Shown one piece after another: positions 44,652 through 56,778 of a stretch of DNA of 64,000 nucleotides (the stretch's first letter is position 1; each line of letters opens with the position of its first letter). The position numbers and the translations under genes are program-made. The DNA is taken from positions 186,001 to 250,000 of the forward strand of contig NZ_JAKCFB010000008.1 in assembly GCF_024198235.1 (NCBI RefSeq), read 5' to 3'. Source of the stretch: Myxococcus dinghuensis (GTDB taxonomy: Bacteria; Myxococcota; Myxococcia; Myxococcales; Myxococcaceae). The notes beneath the pieces were generated by a model. That model saw only the letters and a program-made list of their open reading frames with translations. It did no database searches and was not told where the DNA came from.

Positions 44652-44823
44652 GGCCGGACGCTCCGGGAGGGTGGGCCAGGCGATTCGCCGCAACTTCCGG
44701 GTCGCGCTCGGGGCTCGGACGCGACATCTGTCTCCCGACTGGGCGGTGAGGGCCTTGTCGGAGGGAGCGGCGAATGGTGGGAGAGCTGACGAGCGGTGAG
44801 CTGGGACAGTTGGCGACGGGGCG

Positions 44824-45573
44824 GTGGCCGTGACGGCGGCGGCCCGAGCGAGGAGGCCCGCGGTGTCCACGCTGGACGCGCGCCTGTCGCAGGTCGACTG
44901 GAGCGCGCTGGGCGCGGAGCTGGATGCCCGGGGGTGTGCGCCCCTCCGCGGAGTGTTGACGCCCGAGGAATGTACGGCCATCTCGGCGCGCTACGCGGAG
45001 GAGGCTCCCTTCCGGAGTCGGGTGGTCATGACTCGACACGGCTTCGGGCGAGGGGAGTACAAGTACTTCGCCTATCCGCTCCCGGACGTGGTGACGCGAT
45101 TGCGTGTGGGGCTCTATCCGGGCATCGCGCCCATCGCGAACCGCTGGAACGAGGCCATGGGCATCGACGTCCGCTACCCGGGCACGCACGCGGACTACGT
45201 CCAACGGTGTCATGAGGCCGGGCAGCTCCGGCCCACGCCGCTGCTCCTCCAATACGGAGAGGGGGACTACAACTGTCTCCATCAGGACCTCTATGGCGAC
45301 GAGGTCTTTCCGCTCCAGGTGGCGTTCCTGTTGTCGGAGCCCGAACGGGACTTCACCGGCGGCGAGTTCGTGCTCACGGAGCAACGTCCTCGCATGCAGT
45401 CCCGCGTCGAGGTCGTGCCGCTGCGGCAGGGCGACGCCGTCGTCTTCCCCGTCCATCACCGGCCCGTGCAGGGCACTCGGGGCATCTATCGCGTCAACAT
45501 GCGCCACGGCGTGAGCCGTGTGCGCTCGGGACATCGCCACACCCTGGGCATCATCTTCCACGATGCGCTGTGA
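44824..45573 (+). CDS. 2-oxoglutarate/Fe(II)-dependent oxygenase
   Basis: 249 residues from GTG 44824; no clear SD, so a GTG at 44863 is possible. The iron triad is H153-x-D155 (CLHQD) with a distal His at 211/212 (VFPVHHRP), and R238 (GHRHTLGIIFHDA) is placed to bind 2-oxoglutarate. The core is a jelly-roll of the prolyl-4-hydroxylase type. Substrate unknown; protein or small-molecule hydroxylation are both possible. It is convergent with the orphan permease, separated by a strong hairpin. Confidence 0.85.
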   Translation: MAVTAAARARRPAVSTLDARLSQVDWSALGAELDARGCAPLRGVLTPEECTAISARYAEEAPFRSRVVMTRHGFGRGEYKYFAYPLPDVVTRLRVGLYPGIAPIANRWNEAMGIDVRYPGTHADYVQRCHEAGQLRPTPLLLQYGEGDYNCLHQDLYGDEVFPLQVAFLLSEPERDFTGGEFVLTEQRPRMQSRVEVVPLRQGDAVVFPVHHRPVQGTRGIYRVNMRHGVSRVRSGHRHTLGIIFHDAL

Positions 45574-45575
45574 GC

Positions 45576-45598
45576 CGCCGAGGCATCACGCCTCGGCG
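45576..45598. terminator. Bidirectional terminator between 2OG oxygenase and permease genes
   Basis: CGCCGAGGC (45576-45584), loop ATCAC, GCCTCGGCG (45590-45598): a perfect 9-bp GC-rich hairpin three bases after the oxygenase stop and 30 bases from the convergent permease stop. Confidence 0.75.
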
Positions 45599-45628
45599 TG
45601 CCGGGGTGCTCCGTCGCGGGAGGTCCCC

Positions 45629-48061
45629 TCAGTCCGCTCGGAGCGAGACGGCGGGTGAGACACGAGCGGCTCGGCGCGCGGGGATGAAGATGGCGAGGGC
45701 GGCTACCGCGACGAGCAGGAGGGGAACGAGGGCATAGGTGAGCGGGTCGGTGGCTGGGACGCCCCCGAGCAGGTGGGTGAGCGCGCGGCTGGCGGTGACG
45801 GAGAGCCCCAGCCCGACGACGAGCCCCACGAGGGTCAGGCCGAGATAGCGCGACAGGACCAGGCCGGTGACCTGATGGACCCGGGCGCCGAGGGCCAGGC
45901 GGATGCCCATCTCCCGCGTGCGTCGGGACACGACATGGGTCACGACGCCATAGAGGCCCACCGCGGCCAGGGCCATCGCGGTCGCCGCGAAGATGCCGAC
46001 CAGCAGGAGGTAGAAGCGCAGCGGCGCCACCGTTCCGTCCACCACCGAGGAGAGCGTGCGCACGTTGCCGAGCGCGAGGCGCGGGTCGAGCGCGCGGAGC
46101 TCGTCGCGCACCGCCCCCGCCAGCGTGAGTGGGTTTCCGGAGGTTCGCAGCACGAGCGTCATGCTGGTTCCGCGAGCCTGCTCGTAGGGGACGTACACCT
46201 CGGGGACCGCGGGCGCGGCCAGCCCGTCGATGGCCATGTCCTCCACCACTCCGACCACGCGGCCACCGAAGTTCCCGTTGCCCCAGTTCATCGTCGTGTC
46301 CAGCGTGCGCCCCAGGACGGGCTCGCCTGGCCAGAACCGACGGGCCGCCTCCGCGTTGACCAGCACCGCGCGACCTCCGGCACCTCGGTCCTCGGACGTC
46401 AGGCCGCGGCCGTCGAGCACCTTCACGCGCAGCGCCTCCAGCGCACCTGGGGTGACGATGCGTACGCTGGCTTGCCAGGGGATGGCGTCCGGTGCCATGG
46501 GGCGGGCCGGGTCCTTCACCTCGAGCAGCATCTTTCCGCCGTCCATCGGGAGGCCCGCGATGGCGCCAGCGCTCTCCACTCCGGGGAGGCCACGGAGTCT
46601 CGACAGGAGCTGGTCGTGGAACGCCAAGGGCGAGGCGGAGCCGATGGGATACCGATTGGGCGGCAGGTCGAGCCGCAGGGTGAGGACGCCGTCGGGCTGG
46701 AAGCCGGGGTCGACACCGCGCAGCGTGACGAAGCTGCGCAACAACAGGCCCGCGCTGACCAGCAGCACCACCGCGATCGCCGTCTCTCCGATGATGAGCA
46801 GCGAGTGGGTCCGGTGGTGGAGGGCACTGCCGCCAGCCCCCGTTCCGGCGATGCGCAGCCCTCGCCCCAGGTCCAGGCGGGTCGAGACGAGCGCGGGCAC
46901 GAGGCCCGCCATCAGCAAGGTGAGCACCGAGACGCCGACGGTGAATGCCAGCACGTCTCCATCGACGGCGACCTCGTCGAGGCGAGGGATGTCGCGGGGG
47001 CCCAGCGCGACCAACACATCCAACGCCCACATCGACACGAGCAGCCCCGTGGCGCCACCCACGAGGGCGAGCACCCCTGTCTCCACGAGCAGCTCGCGCG
47101 CCAGCCTGCCGCGACTCGCGCCCAGCGCGAGACGGATGGACAGGTCTCCCTCGCGGGAGGCGGCGCGCGCCAGCAACAGGTGGGTGAGGTTCGCGCATGC
47201 GATGAGCAGCACGAAGCCGACCGCTCCCGTGAGCATCAACAGTGATGGACGCGACGGCCCCAGCAAGACGTCCCGCAGGGCTTCCACCCTCGCGCCCAGG
47301 TTCGTGTTGGTCTTCGGGTAGCTGTCCGCGAGGTTCCTCGCGACCGTGGACACCTCCTCGCGCGCCTGCTCCAGCGTGACTCCCGGTGACAGTCGCCCAT
47401 AGACCTCCAGCCAGTGCGCGCCCCGCGACTCCGGGCTCGTCATCGACTCGTCCCAGGTGAGGGGCGTCCACAGCTCCGCGTGCGCCGGGAAGTCGAAGCC
47501 CTCGGCGGTGACGCCCACCACGGTGAAGGGCTCTGGCGCGCCGAGGTTCAGCGTGCGCCCGACGATGTCCGACCTCCCTCCGAAGCGGCGCTGCCACAGG
47601 GCATGGGAGAGGACCGCCACCTTGGGGGCGCCCGGCAACCCATCTTCCGGGTGGAATGCGCGCCCGAGCTGGATGCGAGGTCCGAGCACCTGGAAGAAGT
47701 CCGCGGTGACGAGGCCCGCCTGTCGCTTCTCCGGCGAGGGTTCCATGCTGTCCGCGCCGAGCGTCACCTCCGTGGACGTCGCGGCCGTCAGTCCCACGAA
47801 GGAGCGCGTCTGCTCCCGCAAGTCGGCCAGGTCCGGGGGCGACGTGGGTCCGGGCCCTCGCTGCCCCACGCTGTACAGCCGCACGAGGCGCGCGTCGTCG
47901 TGCATGGGCAGCGGTCGCAGCAGCACCGTGCGGACCACGCTGAAGATGGCGACGTTCGCGCCGATGCCGAGCGCGAGGGTGGCCACCGCGACCAGCGTGA
48001 AGGTCGGGCCTCGCCCCAACCTGCGCAGCGCGTGACGGACGTCCTGGAGGAGAGAGTCCAT
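45629..48061 (-). CDS. Orphan duplicated FtsX-type ABC permease (ADOP family)
   Basis: 810 residues from ATG 48061 (MDSLLQDVRHALRRLGR, the typical opening). Two MacB-periplasmic-core/FtsX modules are arranged in tandem: TLVAVATLALGIGANVAIFS starts the first, GAVGFVLLIACANLTHLLLAR and LIIGETAIAVVLLVSAGLLLRS frame the second, and TREMGIRLALGA and the R-R-AARVSPAVSLRAD end are classical. No ABC ATPase gene is next to it, as is usual for this family, which is abundant in Acidobacteria and myxobacteria. Likely role in envelope transport or mechanotransmission; substrate unknown. Confidence 0.9.
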   Translation of the reverse strand: MDSLLQDVRHALRRLGRGPTFTLVAVATLALGIGANVAIFSVVRTVLLRPLPMHDDARLVRLYSVGQRGPGPTSPPDLADLREQTRSFVGLTAATSTEVTLGADSMEPSPEKRQAGLVTADFFQVLGPRIQLGRAFHPEDGLPGAPKVAVLSHALWQRRFGGRSDIVGRTLNLGAPEPFTVVGVTAEGFDFPAHAELWTPLTWDESMTSPESRGAHWLEVYGRLSPGVTLEQAREEVSTVARNLADSYPKTNTNLGARVEALRDVLLGPSRPSLLMLTGAVGFVLLIACANLTHLLLARAASREGDLSIRLALGASRGRLARELLVETGVLALVGGATGLLVSMWALDVLVALGPRDIPRLDEVAVDGDVLAFTVGVSVLTLLMAGLVPALVSTRLDLGRGLRIAGTGAGGSALHHRTHSLLIIGETAIAVVLLVSAGLLLRSFVTLRGVDPGFQPDGVLTLRLDLPPNRYPIGSASPLAFHDQLLSRLRGLPGVESAGAIAGLPMDGGKMLLEVKDPARPMAPDAIPWQASVRIVTPGALEALRVKVLDGRGLTSEDRGAGGRAVLVNAEAARRFWPGEPVLGRTLDTTMNWGNGNFGGRVVGVVEDMAIDGLAAPAVPEVYVPYEQARGTSMTLVLRTSGNPLTLAGAVRDELRALDPRLALGNVRTLSSVVDGTVAPLRFYLLLVGIFAATAMALAAVGLYGVVTHVVSRRTREMGIRLALGARVHQVTGLVLSRYLGLTLVGLVVGLGLSVTASRALTHLLGGVPATDPLTYALVPLLLVAVAALAIFIPARRAARVSPAVSLRAD

Positions 48062-48224
48062 GGTGCGTGACCCGAGAGCATGGGGCATGCCACGGAGTCC
48101 GCGAAAGCTCCGACAGTCGTGCGGGTCGAAGTCCAGCGCACGCTCCCTGTTCGCTGTTGGGACGCGTGCTTCCCGCAAGCGAACAACCGCGTCCCTGTGA
48201 TGGCGGGGCGCGGCGTGGCGCTGT

Positions 48225-48644
48225 TCAGGGGCGCGACGTCGGAGTGGCCGGGTCTCGGCGGATGTAGGCGATCGCGGTGCCGTGCGCGACGAGGCGCGCC
48301 CGGGTGTCGAGGACCTTCACTTCATAGTTTCCGACGCGGCCACCGCGTTGGAGTTCCCGTGCCTCCGCGACGATGTCCCCGGCCTCGGGGACCGCGACGA
48401 AGGCGAGGTTCATCTGCACGCCTGCGGCCCGGTCGGGGTACGTGTTGCAGGCGACGGCGAAGGCGATATCCGCGCTCGCCATGATGATGCCGCCATGCAG
48501 GGTGCCGATGCCGTTGCGGCATTGCCCCGTCGCGGGAACCCGCACGCGGGCGAAGCCTCGTTCGACCGCATCGAGTTGCATGGCGAGGTTTCGCGCCAGC
48601 TCATCGTGGGCGAAGTAGGCGTGGCCGTGCTCTTCGGGCTTCAT
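48225..48644 (-). CDS. PaaI-type hotdog-fold thioesterase
   Basis: 139 residues from ATG 48644 with CAGGAG upstream; longer frames lack an SD. The hotdog signature GIGTLHGGIIMASADIAFAVACN holds the catalytic acidic residue in the central helix, followed by VQMNLAFVAVPEAGDIVAEA and YEVKVLDTRARLVAHGTAIAYI. It hydrolyses acyl- or aryl-CoA thioesters in the cytosol. No phenylacetate pathway genes are nearby, so substrate is open. Confidence 0.85.
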   Translation of the reverse strand: MKPEEHGHAYFAHDELARNLAMQLDAVERGFARVRVPATGQCRNGIGTLHGGIIMASADIAFAVACNTYPDRAAGVQMNLAFVAVPEAGDIVAEARELQRGGRVGNYEVKVLDTRARLVAHGTAIAYIRRDPATPTSRP

Positions 48645-48871
48645 GAGGGACTCCTGGATGTCGGGTGGGCACCTGGCGGGAGGACTCGCCGCTCGATGCG
48701 ATGAAGGTACCCAGGTCGAGCGAGGCCCGACATGCTCATCGCGGACAAAGACATGTCGGAAGGGGACACGCAGGGGGTGGACCGCGCGCGAGCGAGCGGT
48801 CGTGCACATGGCGCCGGACGCCGCCACGCGGGTGTTTCCTTCCACCCGACTTCACGATTCAATCCAGGGGC

Positions 48872-49855
48872 ATGCGTGTCTTTCGGGTCGCCATCTGCCT
48901 CTATCCAGGCGTCTGGGCCAGCAGCGCGCACCTCGCCGCGGACGTCTGCACGATTGGGCGGATGCTGCTCCGGCCTCGCGAGGAGTCCTCCCTGCGGTTT
49001 GCCTTCATCGCGGCGCAGCCCGTCATCGAGGCGGCGTCGGGGCAGCGGCTCCAGGCCGAGCCCCTGGTCGAGGGGGCGTCACCCGCTGTTCCGCAGGCGG
49101 AGCTGGTGGTCCTGCCCTCGCTGAGTGGCGCGGCGCTGCGCCCGGGCGTGGCGGTGGCCCTCGCGCCCTGGCTGCGGGCCCAGGCGAAGGGGGGCGCGCG
49201 GATGCTGGCGCTCACGACGGGGAGCTGGGTGCTCGCGGACGCGGGGCTGCTCCAGGGGGAGCTGGCGACGACCCATTGGGCCTTCGTGTCGCGCAGCGAG
49301 AGCCAGTACCCGAGCACGCAATGGATGGCGGAGCGCCGCTACACGATGAGCCGGGACGGGCAGTTCCTGACGGCGCAGAACGCGTCCGCGGGGACCCTGC
49401 TCATCTGTCATGTGCTCCGTCAGCGCTTCGGAGCGATGTTCGGCGATCGGGTCTTCAGCTCCGCGCTGGGCGAAGACGACGCGCTCTTTCGCGCGCCCGT
49501 GCTCGCGTTGGCGTCGACCCGTGCCCACGGTGACGCCGCCATCCTCCGGGTGCAGGAGCGGCTCGAGACCCATCCCCAGGAGACCCTGGAGTCCGTCTCG
49601 CGCTTCGCGGCGATGAGCCCGCGGCACCTCCGGAGGCGCTTCAAGGCCGCGACGGGAATCACCGTGCAGCAGTACCTGCGGCATCTGCGTGAGGAGCAGG
49701 GCAAGCGCTTGTTGCGCGGAGGGGGGCTCGGGATCGCCGAGGTCGCGGCCGAGCTCGGTTACGCGGATGCCGCGGCGTTCTCCTCGGCGTTCAAGAAGTG
49801 GACGGGGATGTCGCCCCGGTCGTATCGCGAGAAGGCAGGTTCCATGTCAGGGTGA
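48872..49855 (+). CDS. GlxA-type AraC-family transcriptional regulator (DJ-1/PfpI + HTH)
   Basis: 327 residues from ATG 48872. N-terminal ~190 residues are a DJ-1/PfpI class I glutamine amidotransferase-like sensor domain (VFRVAICLYPGVWAS, AELVVLPSLSG, LTTGSWVLADAGLLQG) where the nucleophile position has Ser/Thr, so it is non-catalytic. The C-terminal ~100 residues are two AraC HTH motifs (ESVSRFAAMSPRHLRRRFKAATG, GIAEVAAELGYADAAAFSSAF). Such regulators often control amino acid metabolism; the glutaminase gene begins 21 bases later. Confidence 0.88.
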   Translation: MRVFRVAICLYPGVWASSAHLAADVCTIGRMLLRPREESSLRFAFIAAQPVIEAASGQRLQAEPLVEGASPAVPQAELVVLPSLSGAALRPGVAVALAPWLRAQAKGGARMLALTTGSWVLADAGLLQGELATTHWAFVSRSESQYPSTQWMAERRYTMSRDGQFLTAQNASAGTLLICHVLRQRFGAMFGDRVFSSALGEDDALFRAPVLALASTRAHGDAAILRVQERLETHPQETLESVSRFAAMSPRHLRRRFKAATGITVQQYLRHLREEQGKRLLRGGGLGIAEVAAELGYADAAAFSSAFKKWTGMSPRSYREKAGSMSG

Positions 49856-49876
49856 GTGGTGTGAGGGTTGCTCGCG

Positions 49877-50791
49877 ATGCATGACTTCCAGGTGGTCCTG
49901 GACGAGGTGATGACTGCGGTCCGGCCGGTCGTGGGGCAGGGCCGTGTGGCCCAGTACATTCCCGCGCTCGCGGCGGTGGACCCCACGCGTTTCGGCATGG
50001 CGCTGGCCACGGTGGATGGCCGGCTGTACGGCGTGGGGGACTGGCGGATGCCGTTCTCCATCCAGAGCATCTCGAAGGTCTTCGTGCTGGCGATGACGCT
50101 GGCGCGGGATGGGGACGCGCTGTGGCGCAGGGTGGGGAAGGAGCCCTCGGGCAACCCGTTCAATTCCCTGGTGCAGCTCGAGTACGAGCAGGGTGTGCCG
50201 CGCAATCCGTTCATCAACGCGGGCGCGCTCGTCATCACGGACCGGCTGCTGAGCCTGACGGGAGACTCGCGTGGCGCGGTGCGCGAGTTCCTCCGCGCGG
50301 AGAGCGGGAACCCCGCCGTGGATTTCGACCCGGTGGTCGCCGCGTCGGAGGCCGAGCATGGCCATCGAAACGCCGCGTTGGCGCACTTCATGGCGAGCTA
50401 CGGCAACATCGAGAACCCGGTGCCTCGGGTACTGGAGCACTACTTCTGGCAGTGCTCGCTGTCGATGAGCTGCGCGGACCTCGCGCGCGCGTGTGGTGTC
50501 CTTGCTCGCCACGGCGAGCGTGCCAATGGCGAACGGCTCCTGACGCGCAGCCAGGCCAAGCAGATGAACGCGGTGATGCTCACCTGCGGCACCTACGACG
50601 CCGCGGGGGAGTTCGCCTATCGCGTCGGCCTCCCCGGGAAGAGTGGTGTCGGTGGCGGCATCATCGCCGTGATTCCGAACGTCTGTGGTCTGTGTGTCTG
50701 GAGTCCAGGGCTCGATGCCCACGGCAACTCCGTGGCCGGTGTCGAGGCGCTGGACCGGTTCACGACCCTGACGGGCCTCTCTGTGTTCTGA
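49877..50791 (+). CDS. glsA: Glutaminase A
   Basis: 304 residues, standard length. Serine-dependent beta-lactamase-like glutaminase: S64-I-S-K67 (FSIQSISKVF), with NPFINAGALV, the Tyr/Asn motifs GNIENPVPRVLEHYFWQCS and KSGVGGGIIAVIPN. It deaminates glutamine to glutamate in the cytosol. A start nine bases earlier (TTG) is possible. It lies directly downstream of a GlxA-type regulator and probably shares its transcript. An 800-bp C-rich repeat array follows. Confidence 0.93.
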   Translation: MHDFQVVLDEVMTAVRPVVGQGRVAQYIPALAAVDPTRFGMALATVDGRLYGVGDWRMPFSIQSISKVFVLAMTLARDGDALWRRVGKEPSGNPFNSLVQLEYEQGVPRNPFINAGALVITDRLLSLTGDSRGAVREFLRAESGNPAVDFDPVVAASEAEHGHRNAALAHFMASYGNIENPVPRVLEHYFWQCSLSMSCADLARACGVLARHGERANGERLLTRSQAKQMNAVMLTCGTYDAAGEFAYRVGLPGKSGVGGGIIAVIPNVCGLCVWSPGLDAHGNSVAGVEALDRFTTLTGLSVF

Positions 50792-50920
50792 GTCTCGGCG
50801 GTCGAAGACGAACCGGTCCTCGCGAAGAAACGCTTCCGCCGAGGACCGGCTCCCTCCTCCCGACCTTCCCGCCCGAGCCGTTCACTCCAGGAGCCGTTCC
50901 CCCGCTCCTCTCGTCGCCCG

Positions 50921-51745
50921 TCCAACCCGCCCGTCCTGCGTGCTGCTCGTCCCTGCGTCCCGCCCTGTCCGACCCGCCGCCCCGTCCTGCGTGCTGCTCG
51001 TCCCTGCATCCCGCCCTGTCCGACCCGCCGCCCCGTCCTGCGTGCTGCTCGTCCCTGCGTCCCGCCCTGTCCGACCCGCCGCCCTGTACTGCCGCGTCCC
51101 GCGTGCTGCTCGTGCCGCGTGCTACCCCGTTCGACCCGCCGCCCTGTCCTGCGTCCAGCCCCTGCGCGCTGCTCGTTCTGCGTGCTGCCCCGTCCGACCC
51201 GCCGCCTTGTACCGCCCCGTCCTGCGTCCAGCCCTTGCGTGCTGCTCGTTCTGCGTGCTGCCCCGTCCGACCCGCCGCCCTGTACCGCCCCGTCCTGCGT
51301 CCAGCCCTTGCGTGCTGCTCGTTCTGCGTGCTGCCCCGTCCGACCCGCCGCCCTGTACCGCCCCGTCCTGCGTCCAGCCCCTGCGCGCTGCTCGTTCTGC
51401 GTGCTGCCCCGTCCGACCCGCCGCCCTGTACCGCCCCGTCCTGCGTCCAGCCCCTGCGTGCTGCTCGTTCTGTGTGCTGCCCCGTCCGACCCGCCGCCCT
51501 GTACTGCCGCGTCCCGCGTGCTGCTCGTTCCGCGTGCTGCCCCGTCCGACCCGCCGCCCATGCCACGTGCTGCTTGTCCTGCGTCCCGCCCGTCCGACCC
51601 GCCGCCCATGCCACGTGCTGCTTGTCCTGCGTCCCGCCCGTCCGACCCGCCGCCCCATCCTGCGTGCCGCCAGTTCTGCGTCCCGCTCTGCCCGTCCGAC
51701 CCGCCGCCCGTCCTGCCCCGCCGTGCTGCCCGTCCCGCCCCATTC
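50921..51745. repeat. C-rich tandem repeat array, about 14 units
   Basis: A core TCCGACCCGCCGCCC recurs near 50921 (degenerate), 50968, 51019, 51070, 51130, 51193, 51266, 51339, 51412, 51485, 51545, 51593, 51641 and 51695. Unit lengths are 47, 51, 51, 60, 63, 73 (four times), 60, 48, 48 and 54 bases. Each unit also has GTGCTGCTCGT-type and CTGCGTCC-type segments. Several units are not multiples of three, so the array is unlikely to be coding although frames stay open on both strands. The plus strand is C/T rich; the minus strand holds many short G-runs. The rest of 50792-51947 has no gene I can support. Confidence 0.85.
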
Positions 51746-51947
51746 GCCCGAGCCGTGTCGGTTCCTCACCGTCGCGCCTCGTCGAGGCAGCACATAGCAG
51801 GGCGCGTGCCGCGCGCGGCGCGACGGTACACTCCAGCACTTACAGGGACTTGCGAGGATCCTCGCGTCCTCGTGACCCTCTCGTCCGGTAAGAAGTCGGG
51901 TCGACTCACTCCGGAATAGGGCGAGCCAGGCCGAAGGTTGACCATCG

Positions 51948-52322
51948 ATGCCCATCAAGACCCAGCGCTGGTGTTCCCCCATGGGGCTCGATGCCGGTCT
52001 TCGCGTGCTCGTCTGCCGCTACCGCCCGCGAGGGTTGCCCAAGTCGCAGGAGACCTGGGACGTGTGGCACCGGGAGCTGGCGCCGAGCCCGGAACTCTTC
52101 GACGCCTTCTACGGCAAGGGCCGCACCCCCATCACCCTGGACGCCTACCGCGAGCGGTACATCCAGGAGATGCAGGCCCAGCAGGCGCTCATCGCGGAGC
52201 TCGCGGCGCGCGTGGACCGGGGCGAGACGGTGACGCTGCTGTGCTCGCGCGACTGCATCCTCGAGCAGGTGTGCCACCGCAGCATCCTCGCCGGGCTCAT
52301 CGAAGCCGCCCGGCGCAAGTAA
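51948..52322 (+). CDS. DUF488-family protein
   Basis: 124 residues; GAAGG upstream of ATG 51948. DUF488 features are visible: VLVCRYRPRGLPKSQETWDVW near the N-terminus, ITLDAYRERYIQEM, and the terminal VTLLCSRDCILEQVCHRSILAGLI with clustered cysteines and a conserved C-H. The family has been proposed to act on nucleic acids or as a nucleotidyl-binding enzyme; no activity is certain. It ends at a strong terminator convergent with the RND operon. Confidence 0.8.
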   Translation: MPIKTQRWCSPMGLDAGLRVLVCRYRPRGLPKSQETWDVWHRELAPSPELFDAFYGKGRTPITLDAYRERYIQEMQAQQALIAELAARVDRGETVTLLCSRDCILEQVCHRSILAGLIEAARRK

Positions 52323-52329
52323 CGACGAA

Positions 52330-52376
52330 GGCACCGCCGGGTGGGCGAGGGGAGGACCCTCGCGCCCGACGGTGCC
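52330..52376. terminator. Terminator between DUF488 and the second RND operon
   Basis: A long interrupted stem: GGCACCG (52330-52336) with CGGTGCC (52370-52376), and an inner GCGAGGG/CCCTCGC. It sits between two convergent stops. Confidence 0.7.
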
Positions 52377-52395
52377 TCGCGGTGAAGCAGCGGCC

Positions 52396-55542
<3,147 letters not shown>

Positions 55543-55620
55543 GGCTTCAGGCCCTCAATCTGGTGGGGGACCCAGGCCTCTCGCGCGCGGCGCGTGCGAG
55601 GCCCGGGGCCCGTGCCTGCT

Positions 55621-56778
55621 TCAGCGGCTGCCCGCGGCGGATGCGCCGGGCGCCGTCACCTGGGTGGCCGGGGCGTCGGCCGTCTTCACCTTCACGGGCA
55701 TGCCGTCGCGCAGCGCCTGGAGCGAGGACACCGCCACGCGGTCCCCCTGCTTCAGGCCGTTCTCCACGACGTAGGCCATGTTGCCCAGCATGCCGAGCGT
55801 GATGGGGCGCCGCTCCACCACCGTCTTGCCCTCCTTGTCCTGCACCACCATGGCGAAGGGCTGGCCGCTCAGGCGCACCACCGCGAGCGCCGGAATCTGC
55901 AGCGCGTCGTGCTTGGCGTAGACGACGCGCGCGCGCACCAGCTCGCTGGGGCGCAGGCCCACCGTGTTCTGGAAGGCCGCCTTCACCTCCACCAGCTGCG
56001 TGCGCGGGTCGGCCTGGGGCGCCACGAAGAACAGGGTGCTGGTGAGCAGCACGTTGCCCTGGCCGTCGAGGATCTCCAGCGCCGTGTCGGGCTTGAGCGC
56101 GCGCGCCCGCTCGGACGGCAGCGACACGCTGACCTCCAGCACGTCCGCCTGGGCGATGCTGGTCAGCGGAGTGGTGGCGCTGACGAAGTCACCCAGGCGC
56201 ACCAGCACGTCGCCCACCGTGCCCGCGAACGGCGCGCGCACGGCGTGGAACTGCAGCTGCACCTGGCGCTGGGCCACCTGGGCGGCGGCCGAGCGCGCGG
56301 AGGCCTCGGCGGCGTCGAGCTGCGCGCGCCCCTGCTCCATCTCCTGGGCGCTGGCGAGGCCCTCCTTGTAGAGGGCCTCCGTGCGCGCGTACGTGCGGCG
56401 CGCCAGCTCCCGGCCCACCTCCGCCGAGCTGTGCTGGGCCTGGGCGCTGTCGAGCGCGGCCGTCTCCTCGCGGGAGTCGACCTCCAGGATGGTCGCCCCG
56501 GCCTCCACCTTCTGGCCGGGCTTCACGAGGATGCGGCGCACGTAGCCGCCCACCTGCGGCAGCACCGTGACGCTCTGCCGCGACAAGAGCGAGCCCAGGT
56601 ACTCCCCGGTGTCCCGCACCTCGCTGGGCGCCAGCGTCAACACCTGCACCTCGCGCGGGGGCGGCGCGGCCGGAGCCGGCGCCTTGCCCGAGCACCCCGC
56701 CGCCAGCAACAGCACGGCACTCCCACACACCGTCTTCTTCAGCGCCTCCAGGGGGCGCACCCGTCTCACCAGTCGCAC
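55621..56778 (-). CDS. RND efflux periplasmic adaptor lipoprotein
   Basis: 385 residues. Lipobox VLLLAAGC anchors it to the inner membrane. Domain order is standard: beta/lipoyl (GEYLGSLLSRQSVTVLPQVGGYV), coiled-coil hairpin (TAALDSAQAQHSSAEVGREL to ARSAAAQVAQRQVQLQ), second lipoyl half (VRAPFAGTVGDVLVRLGDFV), barrel and proximal domain. Its start lies 13 bases inside the 3' end of the outer membrane channel gene, in another frame, so the two are translationally coupled. The pump follows 78 bases later. Confidence 0.92.
   Translation of the reverse strand: MRLVRRVRPLEALKKTVCGSAVLLLAAGCSGKAPAPAAPPPREVQVLTLAPSEVRDTGEYLGSLLSRQSVTVLPQVGGYVRRILVKPGQKVEAGATILEVDSREETAALDSAQAQHSSAEVGRELARRTYARTEALYKEGLASAQEMEQGRAQLDAAEASARSAAAQVAQRQVQLQFHAVRAPFAGTVGDVLVRLGDFVSATTPLTSIAQADVLEVSVSLPSERARALKPDTALEILDGQGNVLLTSTLFFVAPQADPRTQLVEVKAAFQNTVGLRPSELVRARVVYAKHDALQIPALAVVRLSGQPFAMVVQDKEGKTVVERRPITLGMLGNMAYVVENGLKQGDRVAVSSLQALRDGMPVKVKTADAPATQVTAPGASAAGSR

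Noticed and set aside
41856-44981. 1041-codon minus-strand frame opposite the aldose dehydrogenase and following gene
   Set aside because: No domain, no SD, and it covers the opposite strand of two well-supported genes.
50921-51745. CRISPR array
   Set aside because: Units touch without unique spacers, lengths vary between 47 and 73 bp, the repeats are not palindromic, and no cas genes are present.
50921-51891. Long open frames on both strands through the repeat array, resembling repetitive surface proteins
   Set aside because: Several unit lengths, including 73 bp, are not multiples of three, so each unit would be read in a different frame; absence of stops follows from the C/G-rich composition.
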